A stretch of 64,000 nucleotides of DNA from positions 116,641 through 180,640 of the forward strand of contig VZSF01001275.1 of the NCBI GenBank assembly GCA_013398295.1, read 5' to 3'. This DNA comes from Chionis minor. Lineage: Eukaryota; Chordata; Aves; Charadriiformes; Chionididae. Shown piece by piece: positions 33,706-46,400 of this stretch. Made by a program: the position numbers and the translations under genes. The notes beneath the pieces are model-generated. The model saw only the letters and a list, made by a program, of their open reading frames with translations, ran no database searches and had not been told where the DNA came from. Position 1 is the first letter of the stretch, and the number at the start of each line of letters is the position of its first letter.

Positions 33706-36144
33706 CACAGCCCTTGTCCTAGTGGGGGACTTCAACTTACCAGACATCTGCTGGAAATACAAGACAGCAGAGAGAAAACAGTCTAGGCGATTCCTGGAGT
33801 GTGTGGAAGATAAATTCCTGACACAACTGGTAAGTGAGCCTGCCGGGGGGGCACCTCACTAGACCTGCTGCATACAAACAGAGAAGATCTGGTGGGTGAT
33901 GTAGTAGTTGAAGGCCATCTTGGGCTTAGCGACCATGAAATGATAGAGTTCTCAATTTTTGGTGAAGTAAGGAGGGGGGTCAGCAAAACCACTACCATGG
34001 ACTTCCGGAAAGCAGACTTCATCTTGTTCAGGGCACTCGTTGACAGAGTTCCTTGGGAGTCAGTTCCGAAGGGCATAGGGGTCCAGGAAGGCTGGACACT
34101 CTTCAAGAAGGTAGTCTTGGAGATGCAGGAGCAGGCTGTCCCTATGTGCCATAAGACGAACTGCTGGGGAAGATGATTAGCCTGGCTGAACAGGGAGCTT
34201 TTGCTGGGACTCAGGGAGAAAAAGAGAGTTTACCAACTTTGGAAGAAGGGGAAGGCAAATCAAAAAGAATACAGGGATCTAGTTAGGTCACGCAGAAAGA
34301 ACACCAGAAAGGCAAAAGAACAGCTAGAACCTAATCTGGCCACTATTGTAAAAGATAACAAAAAAGGTTTTTTCAAATGCATTAACAACAAAAAGAGAGG
34401 GAAGGAGGGGAAGATTGTGAACAAGGATGAGGAGAAGGCTGAGGTACTTAATGCCTTCTTTGCCTCATTCTTTAATAGTAAAACCAGTTATCCTCAGAGT
34501 ATTCAGCCCCCTGAGCTGGAAGACAGAGATGTAGAACAGAATAACCCCCCCCCCAATCCAGGAGGAAGCAGTTAGTGACCTGCAACACCAATTGAATAGT
34601 CACAAGTCTATGGGGCCGGCTGGGATCCACCCAAGAGTGCTGAAGGAGCTGGTGGAGGACCTAGCCAAGCCACTCTCCACCATTTATTAGTGGTCCTGGT
34701 CAACAGGAGAGGTCCCAGACAACTGTAGGCTTGCCAATGTGACGCCCATCTACAAGAAGGACCGGAAGGAGGATCCAGGCAACTACAGACCTGTCAGCCT
34801 GAGCTCAGTACCAGGAAAGATTATGGAATGATTCATCTTGAGTGCACTCACATGGCATGTGAAAGACAACCAGGGAATCAGGCCAGGCCAACATGGGTTC
34901 ATGAAAGGCAGGTCCTGCTTGACCAACCTGACCTCCTTTTATGACCAGGTGACCCACATAGTGCATAAAGGAAAGGCTGTGGATATTGTCTACTTGGACT
35001 TCAGTAAGGCCTTTGACAAAGTCTCCCATAGCATTCTCTAGAGAAGATGGCAGCCCATGGTATTGACAGGTGTACTCTTCACTGTGTCAAAAACTGACTG
35101 GTAGGCCGAGCCCAGAGAGTTGTGGTGAATGGTGTTAAATCCAGTTGGCAGCAGGTCTCAACTGGTGTTTCTCAGGGCTCAGTTTTGGGGCCAGTCTTGT
35201 TTAATATCTTTATTGGTGATCTGGACAAGGGGATTGAGTACACCCTCAGTAAGTTTGCAGACAACACTAAATTAAGAGGGAGTGTTCATCAGCTTGACAG
35301 TAGAAAGGCTCTGCAGAGAGATCTAGACAGGCTAGATCAGTGGGTTGAAGCCAATTGTATGAGGTTCAACAAGGCCAAGTGCTGGGTCCTGCACTTTGGT
35401 CACAACAACCCCATGCAGCGCTACAGGCTTGGCGAGGAGTGGCTGGAAAGCTGTCTGGCAGAAAAGGATTTGGGAGTCCTGGTGGACAGTTGGCTGAACA
35501 TGAGCCAGCAGTGTGCCCACGTTTTTTTATTGCCCAGAAGGCCAATAGCATCTTGGCCTGTATCAAGAATAGCGTGACCAGCAGGAGTAGGGAAGTGACC
35601 ATGCCCCTGTACTCAGCACTGGTGAGGCCACAGCTTGGGTACTGTGCTCAGTTTTGGGCATCGCAGTATAGGAGGGACATTGAGGTGCTGGAACGTGTCC
35701 AGAGAAGGGCAACGAAGCTGGTGAAGGGTCTGGAGAAAAAGTCTTATGAGGAGCAGCTGAGGGAACTGGGGCTGTTCAGCATGGAGAAGAGGAGACTGAG
35801 GGGAGACCTTATCACTCTCCATAAATACCTGAGAGGAAGTTGTAGAGAGGTGGGGGTTGGTCTCTTCTCCCAAGTAACAAGTGATAGGACAAGAGGAAAT
35901 GGCCTGAAGTTACACCAGGGGAGATTTAGATTGGATATTAGGAAAAACTTCTTCACAGAAATGGTTATCAAGCACTAGAACAGGCTGCCCGGAGAAGTGG
36001 TGGAATCACCATCCCTGGAGGGATTTAGAGATGAGTAGACGTGATGCTTAGGGACATGGTTTAGTGGTGGTTTTGGCAGTGTTAGGCTTATGGTTGGACT
36101 TGATGATCTTAAAGTTGTCTTCCAATCTAAGGGATTCTGTGATT
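33706..36144 (+). mobile_element. CR1 LINE, 5'-truncated, ~2.4 kb
   Basis: This is the longest mobile element in the window. It begins inside the ORF2 apurinic-like endonuclease domain, runs through the linker and reverse transcriptase, and ends with a CR1 3' UTR: 'ggttggacttgatgatctta' near 36091, then 'cttccaatctaagg' and a terminal 'gattctgtgattt' at 36133-36145. A full CR1 is about 4.5 kb, so about the 5' half is missing, the usual result of incomplete reverse transcription. The 3' UTR resembles that of the copy at 57.9 kb. No target-site duplication is evident, which is typical for CR1. Confidence 0.95.
33716..35978 (+). pseudogene. CR1 ORF2 relic: endonuclease end plus reverse transcriptase
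   Basis: The endonuclease part shows GDFNLPDICW from 33725 and, after a frameshift in a seven-G run (33845-33851), GLSDHEMIEF, whose SDH holds the family's catalytic histidine. A TGA at 34174-34176 precedes the linker (LAWLNRELLL, REKKRVYQLW). A ten-C run at 34545-34554 shifts the frame into the reverse transcriptase. There, TAG at 34688-34690 and TGA at 34829-34831 interrupt it, VYLDFSKAFDKVSHSIL follows, and another shift lies near 35037 with a TGA at 35095-35097. The catalytic FADD box reads FADN (AAC at 35263-35265), and PQGS reads SQGS. A T-run near 35524 shifts to the last frame, which stops at 35976-35978 (TGG to TAG). The protein cannot be made and the enzyme would be dead. Confidence 0.93.
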
Positions 36145-39100
36145 TGGAAATGCAATAGTGAAAGTGTTCGTGTTTGTGGAAGCAAACTTCCACAAAAATT
36201 TGTGGCCACAGTCTTGCTGGTATGTGGTACTCATCCTGATTTCCTTGTATACATGAGGGATTTGGATATAGTGGCATGCTGGCAGCTATGGCATAAGCCA
36301 GTCAGAGGACAGGGAAGCCCATTTGAAGCAGAGCTAGATAACACAGAACATTGTCATTGTGTGTCAGTAACACAGGTCATTGTCTGACTTCTACTGCAAA
36401 TTCCTCTCCAAAATGATTTCAGAGATGAATCCTTTATGTTTTGAAACTGCAAGGTTTCCCAAATTCATTTATAGGTAGGAAAGCTCTGCATATCTTCATG
36501 TTTCAATTTTAATGTCTTCACTAGAAGGTTGAATTCCCAAGTCAGAGAAATTTTTATACATTTGCTTGATTATTCTTATGCGGTAAATGTACAGTGGTGA
36601 CTAGCTAAAATAAGGGTGTTGAATTAAGAGATTTGCAGGTATGACACAGGATTTGCAGGTACCTATGACACAACATAGGTATAACAGTTAAATAACTGAT
36701 AAACATCAAGTGCATAGGAATCTAATTGGGTTATACACATGTATACTAGATCACTGGAAATAAAAAACATTATTTGCTTTAATTTCAAGATGATGTGCAT
36801 GAGGAATACCTTCACTGCAGTCTATAGATCTACATTATCACAAAATTATTATGGATGAAGCCAGAAAAAGGTACTTTTAGAGGGCCTTGTGCTAGCACAT
36901 TTCAGGCTTCAGAGAAGCATGACAAGAGTTCTCTCAGGAAAATCCAACCAATTAATTTAGTTAATTCAATGGCAAAATCCACTACCATGACACATGCATG
37001 ACAAATTAATTTTGTGATGACTAGGTTATCACTAAGTAACAATATTGTGCTACGTTGGAGATACTGGTTGAAAGTAATCACCGATAGATTGATTTTGTAG
37101 TGCTTTTCCACTGCTAGATTGGTTACCCTGCTACCCACATGATGGCAAATGTAGAACCCACACAGAAATGAGGGATCTACAGAGGTCAGGAATGGCCTTT
37201 TACAGAGGATTTTGAAAACCAAAATTTTGATTTAATTTTAATTTTGTGGGAAAAAAAATCATTCTCTACATAGTTAGTGATACTCCCGGATTTTTTTAGT
37301 AAAATGTTTTGGTTGTGACATAAAGCAACTAAAAACAATGAAAAAAGCCCATCAAAGTTGAAATGCATTTTAAACTTCATTAGAACTTCTCTATCAGAAA
37401 TTCTTGGAGAAATAGGAGTTCTTAAATTCCAGGAAAATCAATCACAAAGATATTTGGTTCTGGAAGCACTGGATATTGCTATGGAACATTCTGATAGTTC
37501 TGTCAAAATTTCTCTGGAAAGCTTTAACAGAAACCTTTTCCGTGTGGTAAAGGAACTGTGCGTGCAAACCATTCCTCACACATCTCATTTCAGGACTCCA
37601 CCCCCCTGCAACCTAAAGGCATCTTCTTTTATATTGTTGCCACTGTACATTCATCTGTGGTTTTGTGGATGTATCTGCCTGGAAATCCTCTCCCTAAATC
37701 TGCCACGAAGTTTGAGAGACCCCAGAAGTCCTTTTTTGGTAGAGTCTGTAGCAATGAACCACTGGTGATCTGCTGTGAGGTGGTCAGCACTTCCTCTTCA
37801 AGTATACTTAATTTAAACTTTCATGGTCTATTCATTTGAAATGTTGATACTATGGAAAAGATTTTTGAGAAAGCCTGAGGACTACCTGTGTGCCCTTGGT
37901 TTCCAGCTTAGGAGCCATCGCTCCTTGCTCTCTATTTGTACCATCAACTTTAACCAGAGACAAGAAAAAACGTCATTTTGGGAAATATTAAGGCTATTTG
38001 CCTACTATGTGCATAGACAATGGAATATTCTTAATGATCCAGATAAATTAGAAATTCAGGGCCCTACAGCAGTCAGGAAAGGGCTTGAACTTTCTTTAAA
38101 TACCAGCAGTTCTGTAAGTCTGATCAATTGATCCTGAATAAAAAGAATGTTGTTCGTATCTCAGTAAGCCGGTTGATGTGAATTAGACTAAAGCATTTCA
38201 GAGGTAATGGGGACAACTGGATTAGCCAAAAAATGCATTAAGAAAATATGTTTTTAAAAGTGTAACTTTGCAGAGCTGTCAGTACGAGTAGAGTTTGTGT
38301 CATGCCAAATGGAACTGCAACATCTTCCTGACAACTTTCAGGTTCCATTAGCAACTGAGGATGCCTGTGAATTCAGTGTTATATCCATTAGTGAGCAATT
38401 CATACACGTCTTTATTAACTGAATCTCTATCCATCTCACAGACTATCTTTGCTTTTCTTAGAATGACAAGAGGAAAAATATTCAACCAAACACCACAACT
38501 GAATTCGGTCGTCTTTGCAGCTACAGGAAAAGCCATACTTTAATGCAATTATTCTTTTAAGAAGAAAAAAACCACCATGGATTAATCTGGGACTAAGCTG
38601 TGCTTTGGCTCCAGGTTATAGTGAAATAGCAGCGAGGGTCACAGAAGCTCTCCTCTCCCTCCTCCTGCCTGCTGTATTTCACACCAGAGCCACACATAAA
38701 TGCAGTCTTTACACTCAGGGAAGGAAATACAGGGACTGTGCCCTCCTTACTTCCCTAAGGTTATACAAGGTGAGATTTCAAAAAGCTTTTAAGAGCCTGA
38801 AATTCAAGGTTGCTGGCTGCCAGGTACCTGAGTCTAAAACACCAGTCCAGATCTCACTTCTCATTCCCTGGAAGTTCATGCGAGTTTGCCAAATGAGAAG
38901 TCCTCTTCCTTAGTTTTGATGCCTAAGCACTCTCAATATTCATGAAGCTAGAGGAAGAACAACTATGAGGGAGGATGATACTGTAACGCAACAGGCATTC
39001 AGGGGGACAGGCAATCCTAGGGTCTGCGTTCAGGATTATTCTTTTCTTTTTCAGTCAATTACTACTCAATAAGTGGAAGGAGAGGCAAAAAGTACCCTAT

Positions 39101-40015
39101 TCCGTAATTTATGTCACTCTTTTTGGAAAATCAGCTTTGAACCCACAGGCCAAGGAGGAATTTTGATCTCAATTTCCCTTTTCCTGCATGATTGCTCTAG
39201 CTGTTAGCGATGATAACAGATGACCACAGGAATGCTACGATCATCTGCGTATGGCTGATATGTCTTACACTGAATTCATCACTTTGGGATGATGGTAGGC
39301 ATACTCTGAGCAAGCCTGCTGTGGGTAAGGCTGCTCAGAGGAGCTGGGCACTTGGGACAGTGTGTACATTCCAGGTAACCTCAAGGAGACACGTGTTTAG
39401 ATGTTCAGCTCAGCAGTTACAATGCAAGTAGCACGGCAATTACTTCATGAAAACTGGTCTCATGCTGCTGCATCCCTACTACATAGGCCATTCTCTTATG
39501 TCTCCTTTGGGGCCAATATGATGTCCTCATGGTCCTGAAATATAATTATTTAGTTCAACATGCCTGCAATAGTATGTTGCAGTGTGTGTTGATGCTCAGT
39601 GGTTCTTTTACACCAGAAACCTGAGGGCAAGTGTCTCATGTTCTGGGACATGACAAGAGGGTACAAGAGGGTGTCTGAAGATGGAAAACCTGCCAGCATA
39701 GTGCTGAAGGACTATAAAAGTCAGAGGGCTGAAGCTGGGGCAGTGTCACCCATATTGCTTCTGGGAACAGCTGCTGGACTGAACTGTCCACAGAACTGGG
39801 CACAGGTTTTGTTTTAGAGGGTTCACTCTGCAAGACAGTGCAGGAGCACACCCTTTCTCATGTAGTGCATGTGCACCAGGAAAAGCGCAACAAGAACTGA
39901 GGAATGGAACTATTTACCAGGCAAGAAATATACTCAGGTGCTAATGTGCCAATTTGATGTTCAGTAATTTTACTTTGCAGCTAAGAATTTTTAACTACTG
40001 AAATTAAGAGCATAT
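36145..40015. other. Unique sequence, no gene seen
   Basis: No gene recognised. The only structured item is an imperfect tandem duplication of about 20 bases ('gatttgcaggt' + 'atgacaca') at 36630-36672. Open frames of up to 139 codons occur on both strands, but none has a recognisable domain and most are covered by frames on the opposite strand. Confidence 0.55.
36630..36672. repeat. Short imperfect tandem duplication
   Basis: 'gatttgcaggtatgacaca' at 36630 is followed directly by 'ggatttgcaggt', 'acct' and 'atgacaca'. The copies differ by a four-base insertion. Two units only, so a replication-slippage duplication rather than a satellite. Confidence 0.85.
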
Positions 40016-40635
40016 TGTGCAGAAACTGTTCTCTCTCAGAGTGATAAGACCCATGTTTATAATTGATGCCAAGGTATGGTGTGCAGAGAGGCTCTTGCTT
40101 AGACTTATTGCTGTAACAACGGAGGCCAAACAAGTTTTGTTATTTGCCCCATTGGAAGATCAAAAGCAGAAAAGCATAGAGGGGTCCCACCTGCGGGGAG
40201 GAGCGGACAGGACAGGTGACCCAAAACTGACCAACAAGCTATTCCATCCCATCTGCATCATGCCCAGTATAAAAGCTGAGGGATCAAAAGATCAGCCCTC
40301 TTTCTTCAAATGGACAGTGTCCGAGAAGGACTCACTGTTTGCCTTTGATCCTGATCTTGAATCGAGTTCTGGAATCCAGTTCCCGTCCATCACTGAGTCC
40401 AGTCTGGGACTTCCCCAGTGCCTGCTGGTGATGTGACCATCATCCTGGGAGCTTAGTATGGTTTTGTATATATTTAATTATTTCCTTTTTATGATTTTAT
40501 TATTAATATTTAATTAAAGTACTTTAGTTCCTTCTAAACTCATAAGTATCTTTCTCTCCCCCTCTCCTTGGAGAGAGAGGTGGGGGAGGGCATCTGTTGT
40601 CCACCTCAGCGGCCAGTCTGTCTCAAACCATGACA
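40016..40635 (+). mobile_element. Avian ERVL-type solo LTR
   Basis: An endogenous retrovirus long terminal repeat in plus orientation. Recognised blocks in order are 'aggtgacccaaaactgacca' near 40214, 'gctattccatcccatc' near 40238, a TATA box within 'cagtataaaagctgaggg' (TATAAAAG at 40268-40275), an AT-rich 'tatttaattatttcc' region with AATTAAA at 40512-40518, the 'ctctccttggagagagagg' hairpin near 40563 and the terminal 'caaaccatgaca' ending at 40635. This order matches LTRs of avian ERVL elements that I recall. The 5' boundary is uncertain: 'tgtgcagaaactg' at 40016 is a plausible TG start. No internal gag, pol or env sequence is visible on either side and no target-site duplication is clear, so it is an old solo LTR. 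The 139-codon frame at 40017-40436 lies within it and is not a gene. Confidence 0.85.
40268..40275 (+). promoter_or_regulatory. TATA box of the ERVL LTR
   Basis: TATAAAAG in the middle of the LTR, at the position expected for the end of the U3 region. It marks the former viral promoter. Whether it still fires cannot be told from sequence. Confidence 0.65.
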
Positions 40636-40962
40636 CGTGCTTACGCAGGGACGTTTTATCACTTTCTTGCACTCCTGGAGTGCAGGGGCACATAGTGGAT
40701 AATGGGAGACAGAACCAGGGTCCTCTCTCCTTCCACATCAATCCTCCGCACAGGAGAGGGGCTGTTCCTCGTCACGGGTAAAAATGAGCACTTTTCCCTG
40801 AAGAGCTATAGAAGGAATTCCCTGAGGAGAGCTTAGGAACAAGCTTAGCTTGTACCCAGTTCTGGGCTCCATCTGACATGTGCTATAGTCAGATAGCACA
40901 GACACATTTTTTTTATGCTATGTGTTTCAGCCCAGCTTTCCCAGGAGTCCAGAGATGTGTAG
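40636..40962. other. Sequence right of the LTR, no gene
   Basis: About 330 bases with no retroviral primer-binding site or other recognisable feature directly after the LTR end, supporting a solo LTR. Confidence 0.5.
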
Positions 40963-41178
40963 TTTCTTTTCCTCCTCCCCCCCCTCCTTGGGTTTTTTTT
41001 TTTTTTTTTTTTTTTTTCCTTTCTTTTTCTTTNNNNNNNNNNNNNNNNNNNNNNNNNNNNNNNNNNNNNNNNNNNNNNNNNNNNNNNNNNNNNNNNNNNN
41101 NNNNNNNNNTTTTTTGTTTTTTTTCCCCCCCCCCCCCCCCCTTGGTTTTTTTTTTTTTTTTTTTTTTCTCCCCTTTCA
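40963..41178. repeat. Polypyrimidine tract interrupted by gap
   Basis: Long T and C homopolymers on both sides of the gap. The left side has C8, 'tccttggg', about T25 and mixed T/C. The right side has a T-run, C17, 'ttgg' and another long T-run. The two sides share the pattern C-run, 'ttgg', T-run. All open frames here are homopolymer translations and are not genes. Confidence 0.92.
41033..41109. other. Assembly gap (77 N)
   Basis: A run of 77 undetermined bases inside a T/C homopolymer region that is difficult to sequence. Confidence 0.99.
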
Positions 41179-43466
41179 CGTTTCACTTGCATTAAGACTG
41201 AAGCCTGCAATGGTTAATTTCTTTGCATTCCTGTCAGCACAACAGCATGGGGACACATCAAGAAGGCTGACTTTCTTACTAGGGGTTTTGAAGGTGTAAC
41301 ACTGCATCTTTCTTTCAGTGACAGAAATATGTTGTGCAAGGCAAAGTCAGCTCTAAGAATGCCAAGTGATCTGTCATGCTCCTCAGCTGTTGATGCTTTA
41401 GCCGAACAGCAAAATACATTTCTGCAGAGATTGTTCCAAGGAGAAGTGTCTTTTCCAAATGCAGAGTTTTATTTGTACATAGTAATATTTTATCTAACAA
41501 CACAAAGTTCACCTGCTACATTATATGGAGATATCTTCAGAGCTAATAAAAAAAAATTAAAATCTGCACCCATTTTTTTGATCTGTAACTAAGTCAAGAC
41601 TCTGAGAATGAAACATGATTAAGCATCATATCTAAAAAAAAGACAGGCAGTGGAGTACAAATTACAGTGTATGACATCAAAGGAAACCCAGGAACACAAA
41701 ATCCGTGGGACAGCTTGGATAAGTTATTTAGGAGAGGAGCATAACCAGGATCTTAGGCCACATTTTGAGAAATCTCATTGTAGCCTACCAGATGTTTTAT
41801 CAGGTGGACAGCAAGACTATGCAGAGTGAAATGTTACACCAGTCACTGAATTGCACAGTTTTGCTGCAGCCTTTATAGGTCCAAAGCTGGCATCCTCTGA
41901 AGCACTGCCAGGACATGGACTACTTGCACAAGTTGCTCTGATGAGAAATAGATAGAAGAGCTCACCAACAATGTGTGAATAGCCATCAGGATGTCTTGAA
42001 ATGGAGTAGTGAGTCACCTCATTTAGTGTTCAAGTACTTCTGCAATTTACTTTGCAGGCTCATGTCTCCCATTTGGGTTGCCATGCCCCAGGTAGCTGCG
42101 GCAGTGGCTGAGGGATGCCTGACCCTACAGTAGCTCCTCATCCTCTGCAGGAGACAGGCTCCAAATCAGCAGCCCTGGGGCAGGGTGGTCACCCAGGCTC
42201 TCCCTGCCCCATGGAGAGGTCCTGCATGGCTAGAGGGCCATAAGGGCTCTGCTGCAGCCACTGGCTCTCTGAGGCGGGGCTCTGCCGCAGGAGCCGTTGT
42301 ATTCTTATATCCAATCCCCACACATCAGTGAAAGTTTCATTTCAATAGCAAGCACAAATAAAGGAGGGAATAGACTGGAAACTGGATATACCATGGGACA
42401 TATAAAGTTGTCAGCAAAGTTAGTGGTGAGAGATGACCATTTTGAGGCTGACAGCTTGCACACCTGTGTTGAGTGCCTATATTTGGTTCTCTTTCTCAAG
42501 ACTCGGGTCACTCTCTTTCAGAGTGCCTCAAATGCCTGAGATACACCAGGCGTCTGCCTGTGGACCTCAGCAAAATGTTGCTAGGTTTCCAAGGATCAGG
42601 AGGAATTAACTTGCTTATTTAAAACATTTTCGTATTTTAAAGTAATTAAACTTCTTCTGAATCGTATAAAAAATAATCTAAATATAGTTTCATTGCAATG
42701 AGGTTTTTCTTATCCATGTCTCATGCTTCTAAACCACTGAATCTCTAGTATTCAGGTACATATGTTGCTACACTTTTAGAGAGTAAACAAAAGAAACCTT
42801 CTTTTTTGTCCCAATTGCACTCTTTTATAATGAAGATTACAGTAAGATACATTTCCTCTAAAAATAACGTAGGAAAACTGAGAAAATTAAATACTAGGGT
42901 TTTTAATAGAAAATAATGCTAATACTTTAAAAAAAAAAGGATAAAGATGATAATATAAAATTTTTATATTTCCTCTTCAAAAGCGTTACAGCTTATTATC
43001 TGCATACTTGCAGGCCAGGTTTGTCTCTAGTGGCCCAAGTAGGCTGAGAAAGTGAGACACACATTCTTGTTCTGTATCAGCCCTTTATCCAAAAGAAATA
43101 AGGCTCATATTCCAGGGTGAGGAAAAAAATCAGTCAAGTTTTACATATTTAGTTTAAAATGCCAGTTCCTTGGGATATGGGTATGTTTTTCTTTTGAATA
43201 ATGCCTATTATGTATGTTCATATCTATAGCTCTGAATACATGGTGGTCATGAAACTCCAGTTTGAGGTCTTCTGTTGACACAGTACCATGCTGGCGTTTT
43301 GTGCCAGCACTCACTAAAGAGTGAATTATCCCTTCCTCTTTCCACAGCCCCGTGCTTTCCTAGTCCTTGACCGATAACCATATGCTATATTGTTTGAAAT
43401 CTTTAACGTCTACAGGTAAGATTGTACTCACTCTGAATGAGTTTTCCTTTAAAATGAAAAATGTGC
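41179..43466. other. Unique sequence, no gene seen
   Basis: Nothing recognised as gene or mobile element. A G/C-richer block lies at about 42085-42300, without a dense CpG cluster. Otherwise AT-rich. Confidence 0.5.
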
Positions 43467-43499
43467 AAAAAAAGAAAAAAAGAAAAAAAGAAAAAGAAT
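43467..43499. repeat. (AAAAAAAG)n low-complexity tract
   Basis: Four A-runs separated by single Gs. Simple sequence without an associated retroposon body. Confidence 0.9.
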
Positions 43500-46400
43500 A
43501 AAGGCAACTTGTTTAAATGAACTCTTTATCTGGATGACTTCAAATATTTTGACATTTATCTATATTTTTATTTGGAAAATGAATCAAGAATAATTAAACG
43601 GGAATGGTAACATCTGTCACCAATCAATGGACTCATAGTAAAATTAAAATGGTATTTTTTTCTCCTAAAATCCACTTTTTTTCATCTGATGCCATTCATT
43701 GAGATCAGATGCATTTCACTCTAGCTGTGTCAGATCTTGGAATTACATAAGTAATAAAGTCCTGAAGGCCAATGGCATGGGAACAATGGAATGCGTAACA
43801 ATATAATCATCAGCAAAATCTATATTTAATGTGTGGCATTCTAATGCTATAAAATATGATGATTTTTAAACCTCTTTGTTCTTTCTCGCCAGGTTCTACA
43901 GCTGCTGAGTTTTTAATCTTGTGCCATTTTATCTTAGCTGATGCCTTTTTATTCTTTTCTGTTTCAGACTTTGGAAATTATTATATAAGACACACGAAGG
44001 AGACAAGTGAGGGAGTATATATGGATAAAACAGTCTATACTGTGCTTAGCAAGCGCTGAGAAGAGCCAAAAACTTTTTAAACTTGACAGTCTCTTAATCT
44101 TTCGCAGTGAACACAGAAAGAGGTTTCCTTGTTTCAAAAGCTACCATGGCATTCAACAGTAACCATTTATTGCTGGGATTAGTTGAGTTCTATCACTTCT
44201 TTAATGAAAACGTTGCTTTGCAAGAATGGAAAAATTCCAGGTCAGTCCAACAAATTTCAGCTTTACTCACTCTAGTAAATGACAGATATAGCTTTTTATA
44301 CTGTTCCCTTTTATAGTAATAATGTTAAACCTGTGTCAAGGGGCTGGTGTTAAGGATACGACAAGAAAGTCAGGAAGCTTATAAATAAAGAGGATCCCTC
44401 TATCGAAAGGCCTTAAGACAGGGACAGGAGGTCAAACATGGCAAAAGCCTTCAGAAACCAATCCAGAACCCTAGGAAAGCCAGATGGGGTTTGTGGGCAA
44501 AAGAATTCATTTACTTGAGTTTACCGTAGGATTACAATCTTAATTTGCTCTGGTGAATTTAAGTAGAAAGAATCAACACACACTGGGACTCCGGGGGAAA
44601 AGTCTTAGGGTAGGATTCATCTCACATAACTTTGGCCATTTACTCTTAGGCAACTGCCCTGAGCTCTGTGTGTTGGGTTCATCAGCAGAGGGACTTGAAC
44701 AGCTGGATTCATCCTCTCTTTTCTCAGGAGCCATTGATTACGTAGCTTAAACTAACTGCCTAGCTTTTAAGTGGGTAAATTAGGTGAGAAGAGTCCCGTC
44801 CCAAACATCTCTGATTGACTGTTGTTTTTCCTAGCGTATCCCCGGCAGCAGGCAGCTGGGGATGAAAGTCCCTCTGAAAGAAGTGCTTGTGGCCCCAGCC
44901 AGGTGCCTGGGACTTCCAGCGCTGACTGCAGGAGGGCTGGGAGCTCATCCACCCTTTTCTCCCATGGCATTTTCATACTTCGCAAAGTCTTTAGATTTCT
45001 GCCAGGGTGGAATATTATGCTTTAACCTTGAAGTAAAATTTCTGGGTTTTCAGCGGATAGATGTTGGTAACCTAAACGTTTGCAGCTATGAAGTATTTTG
45101 GATAATACAGGGTATCTCCGGGCTCTCAAGGCAGAAACAGTCTGAATCTGCAGCATACATACAAAACGGAGAATTTGAGAAACTGGAGATTTGAAGAAAC
45201 AGTCAGTGGTCATGTGAGATAGCCATGATTTCAAAAGAGTGGAAGAGCCAAAGTTTACTTCTACCTAAAAATAACGAAAAGCTGTGGGGAAGATGAAAAG
45301 GAAATGGTTGCTTCTCATTCTCCCGAAAACAAGTGTTTAGAGGAAACCCTCAGTTTCTGAAAGGCAGATTTGCTTGGGCCAGAGAGAAGGAGCTTCAGAG
45401 CATCTCCAGCTCCCTGCAACATCAAATGCGATTTCAGGTGTTTGGCACTTCTCTGTATTTGGCTCCTTTGTGCACGCTATGTAACAAAATGGTTTGTGAT
45501 AACATAAGCCCCTGCTGGCAGCCCTCTGACAGGTCCTATCCATGTTAGCAAACCATCCTCTGGAGTGGGACCAAATCAACCTCTTGGCTCTCCTCCTAGT
45601 GCTTTTCTTCTCTGGGTTTATAAAGTTTTAACATCTCCAGAGATCTTTTTAGAGGCATGAAGAAGCAAAGGGCTGACAACAGCTTGTGCTGCCTCTGCCC
45701 ATCCCTTTCCAAAAAGCTGGCCACACGTCTGTGAAAAGAGATGGAAACTTTGACAGTGGCTTTAAGTAAGGAGGATAAATGAGGTCAGTGACTCAAGCAC
45801 TGGGCTGATCTCAGAAGAGGACTGTGCTGGTGGTGCCCATAGCCCCTGGGGTCATTTCCCTAGACTGACAAGCTGCTCCTAAACTGTGTGTTGGCACATT
45901 CTTCAGAGTAAGGAGAAAACCACACCCAGGCTGGCAGCAGAAAATGGCTCATCTGACACTAAGAAGGACCCACATCTTTAGGCAGGGGCCAGTAAGGGTG
46001 TTGGATTTTTTTCTGGTGAGGGGCTCTTAGAATAACCCACAATCAAAATGTGCAAGGAGTTTCCTCTGAGCCCTGCTGGTAAGTGCGGAGAAGTGTAATG
46101 CAGCTAATGGCAACCTATTTGTGCGGCAGTTCATTCCTCCAGTGGTTTGCTTCAGTAAGAGCACTCCTCCAAGTACACACACTAAACCATCCCTAAGAAA
46201 TGCAACTAGCTGTTCTACCACCTGGGCTTTTCCATAGGTCAACAGACTGTTTGTCTTCAAAGCAATGTGAATATATCTTTTGCTCTTTCAGGCTTCTGTC
46301 TTATCTTGTAGCCTGATGGTTTTCCTGTTGATCTACCGCTTTCATTCCACCTGATTTTGCAGATCCAGAAAATGATTGGCAGTGGTGTTATATACAGAAA

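Noticed and set aside
40017..40436. 139-codon plus-strand frame
   Set aside because: Contained within the ERVL LTR, which does not encode protein.
40845..41299. Several lysine-, glycine- and phenylalanine-rich frames across the gap
   Set aside because: Homopolymer translations interrupted by 77 Ns.
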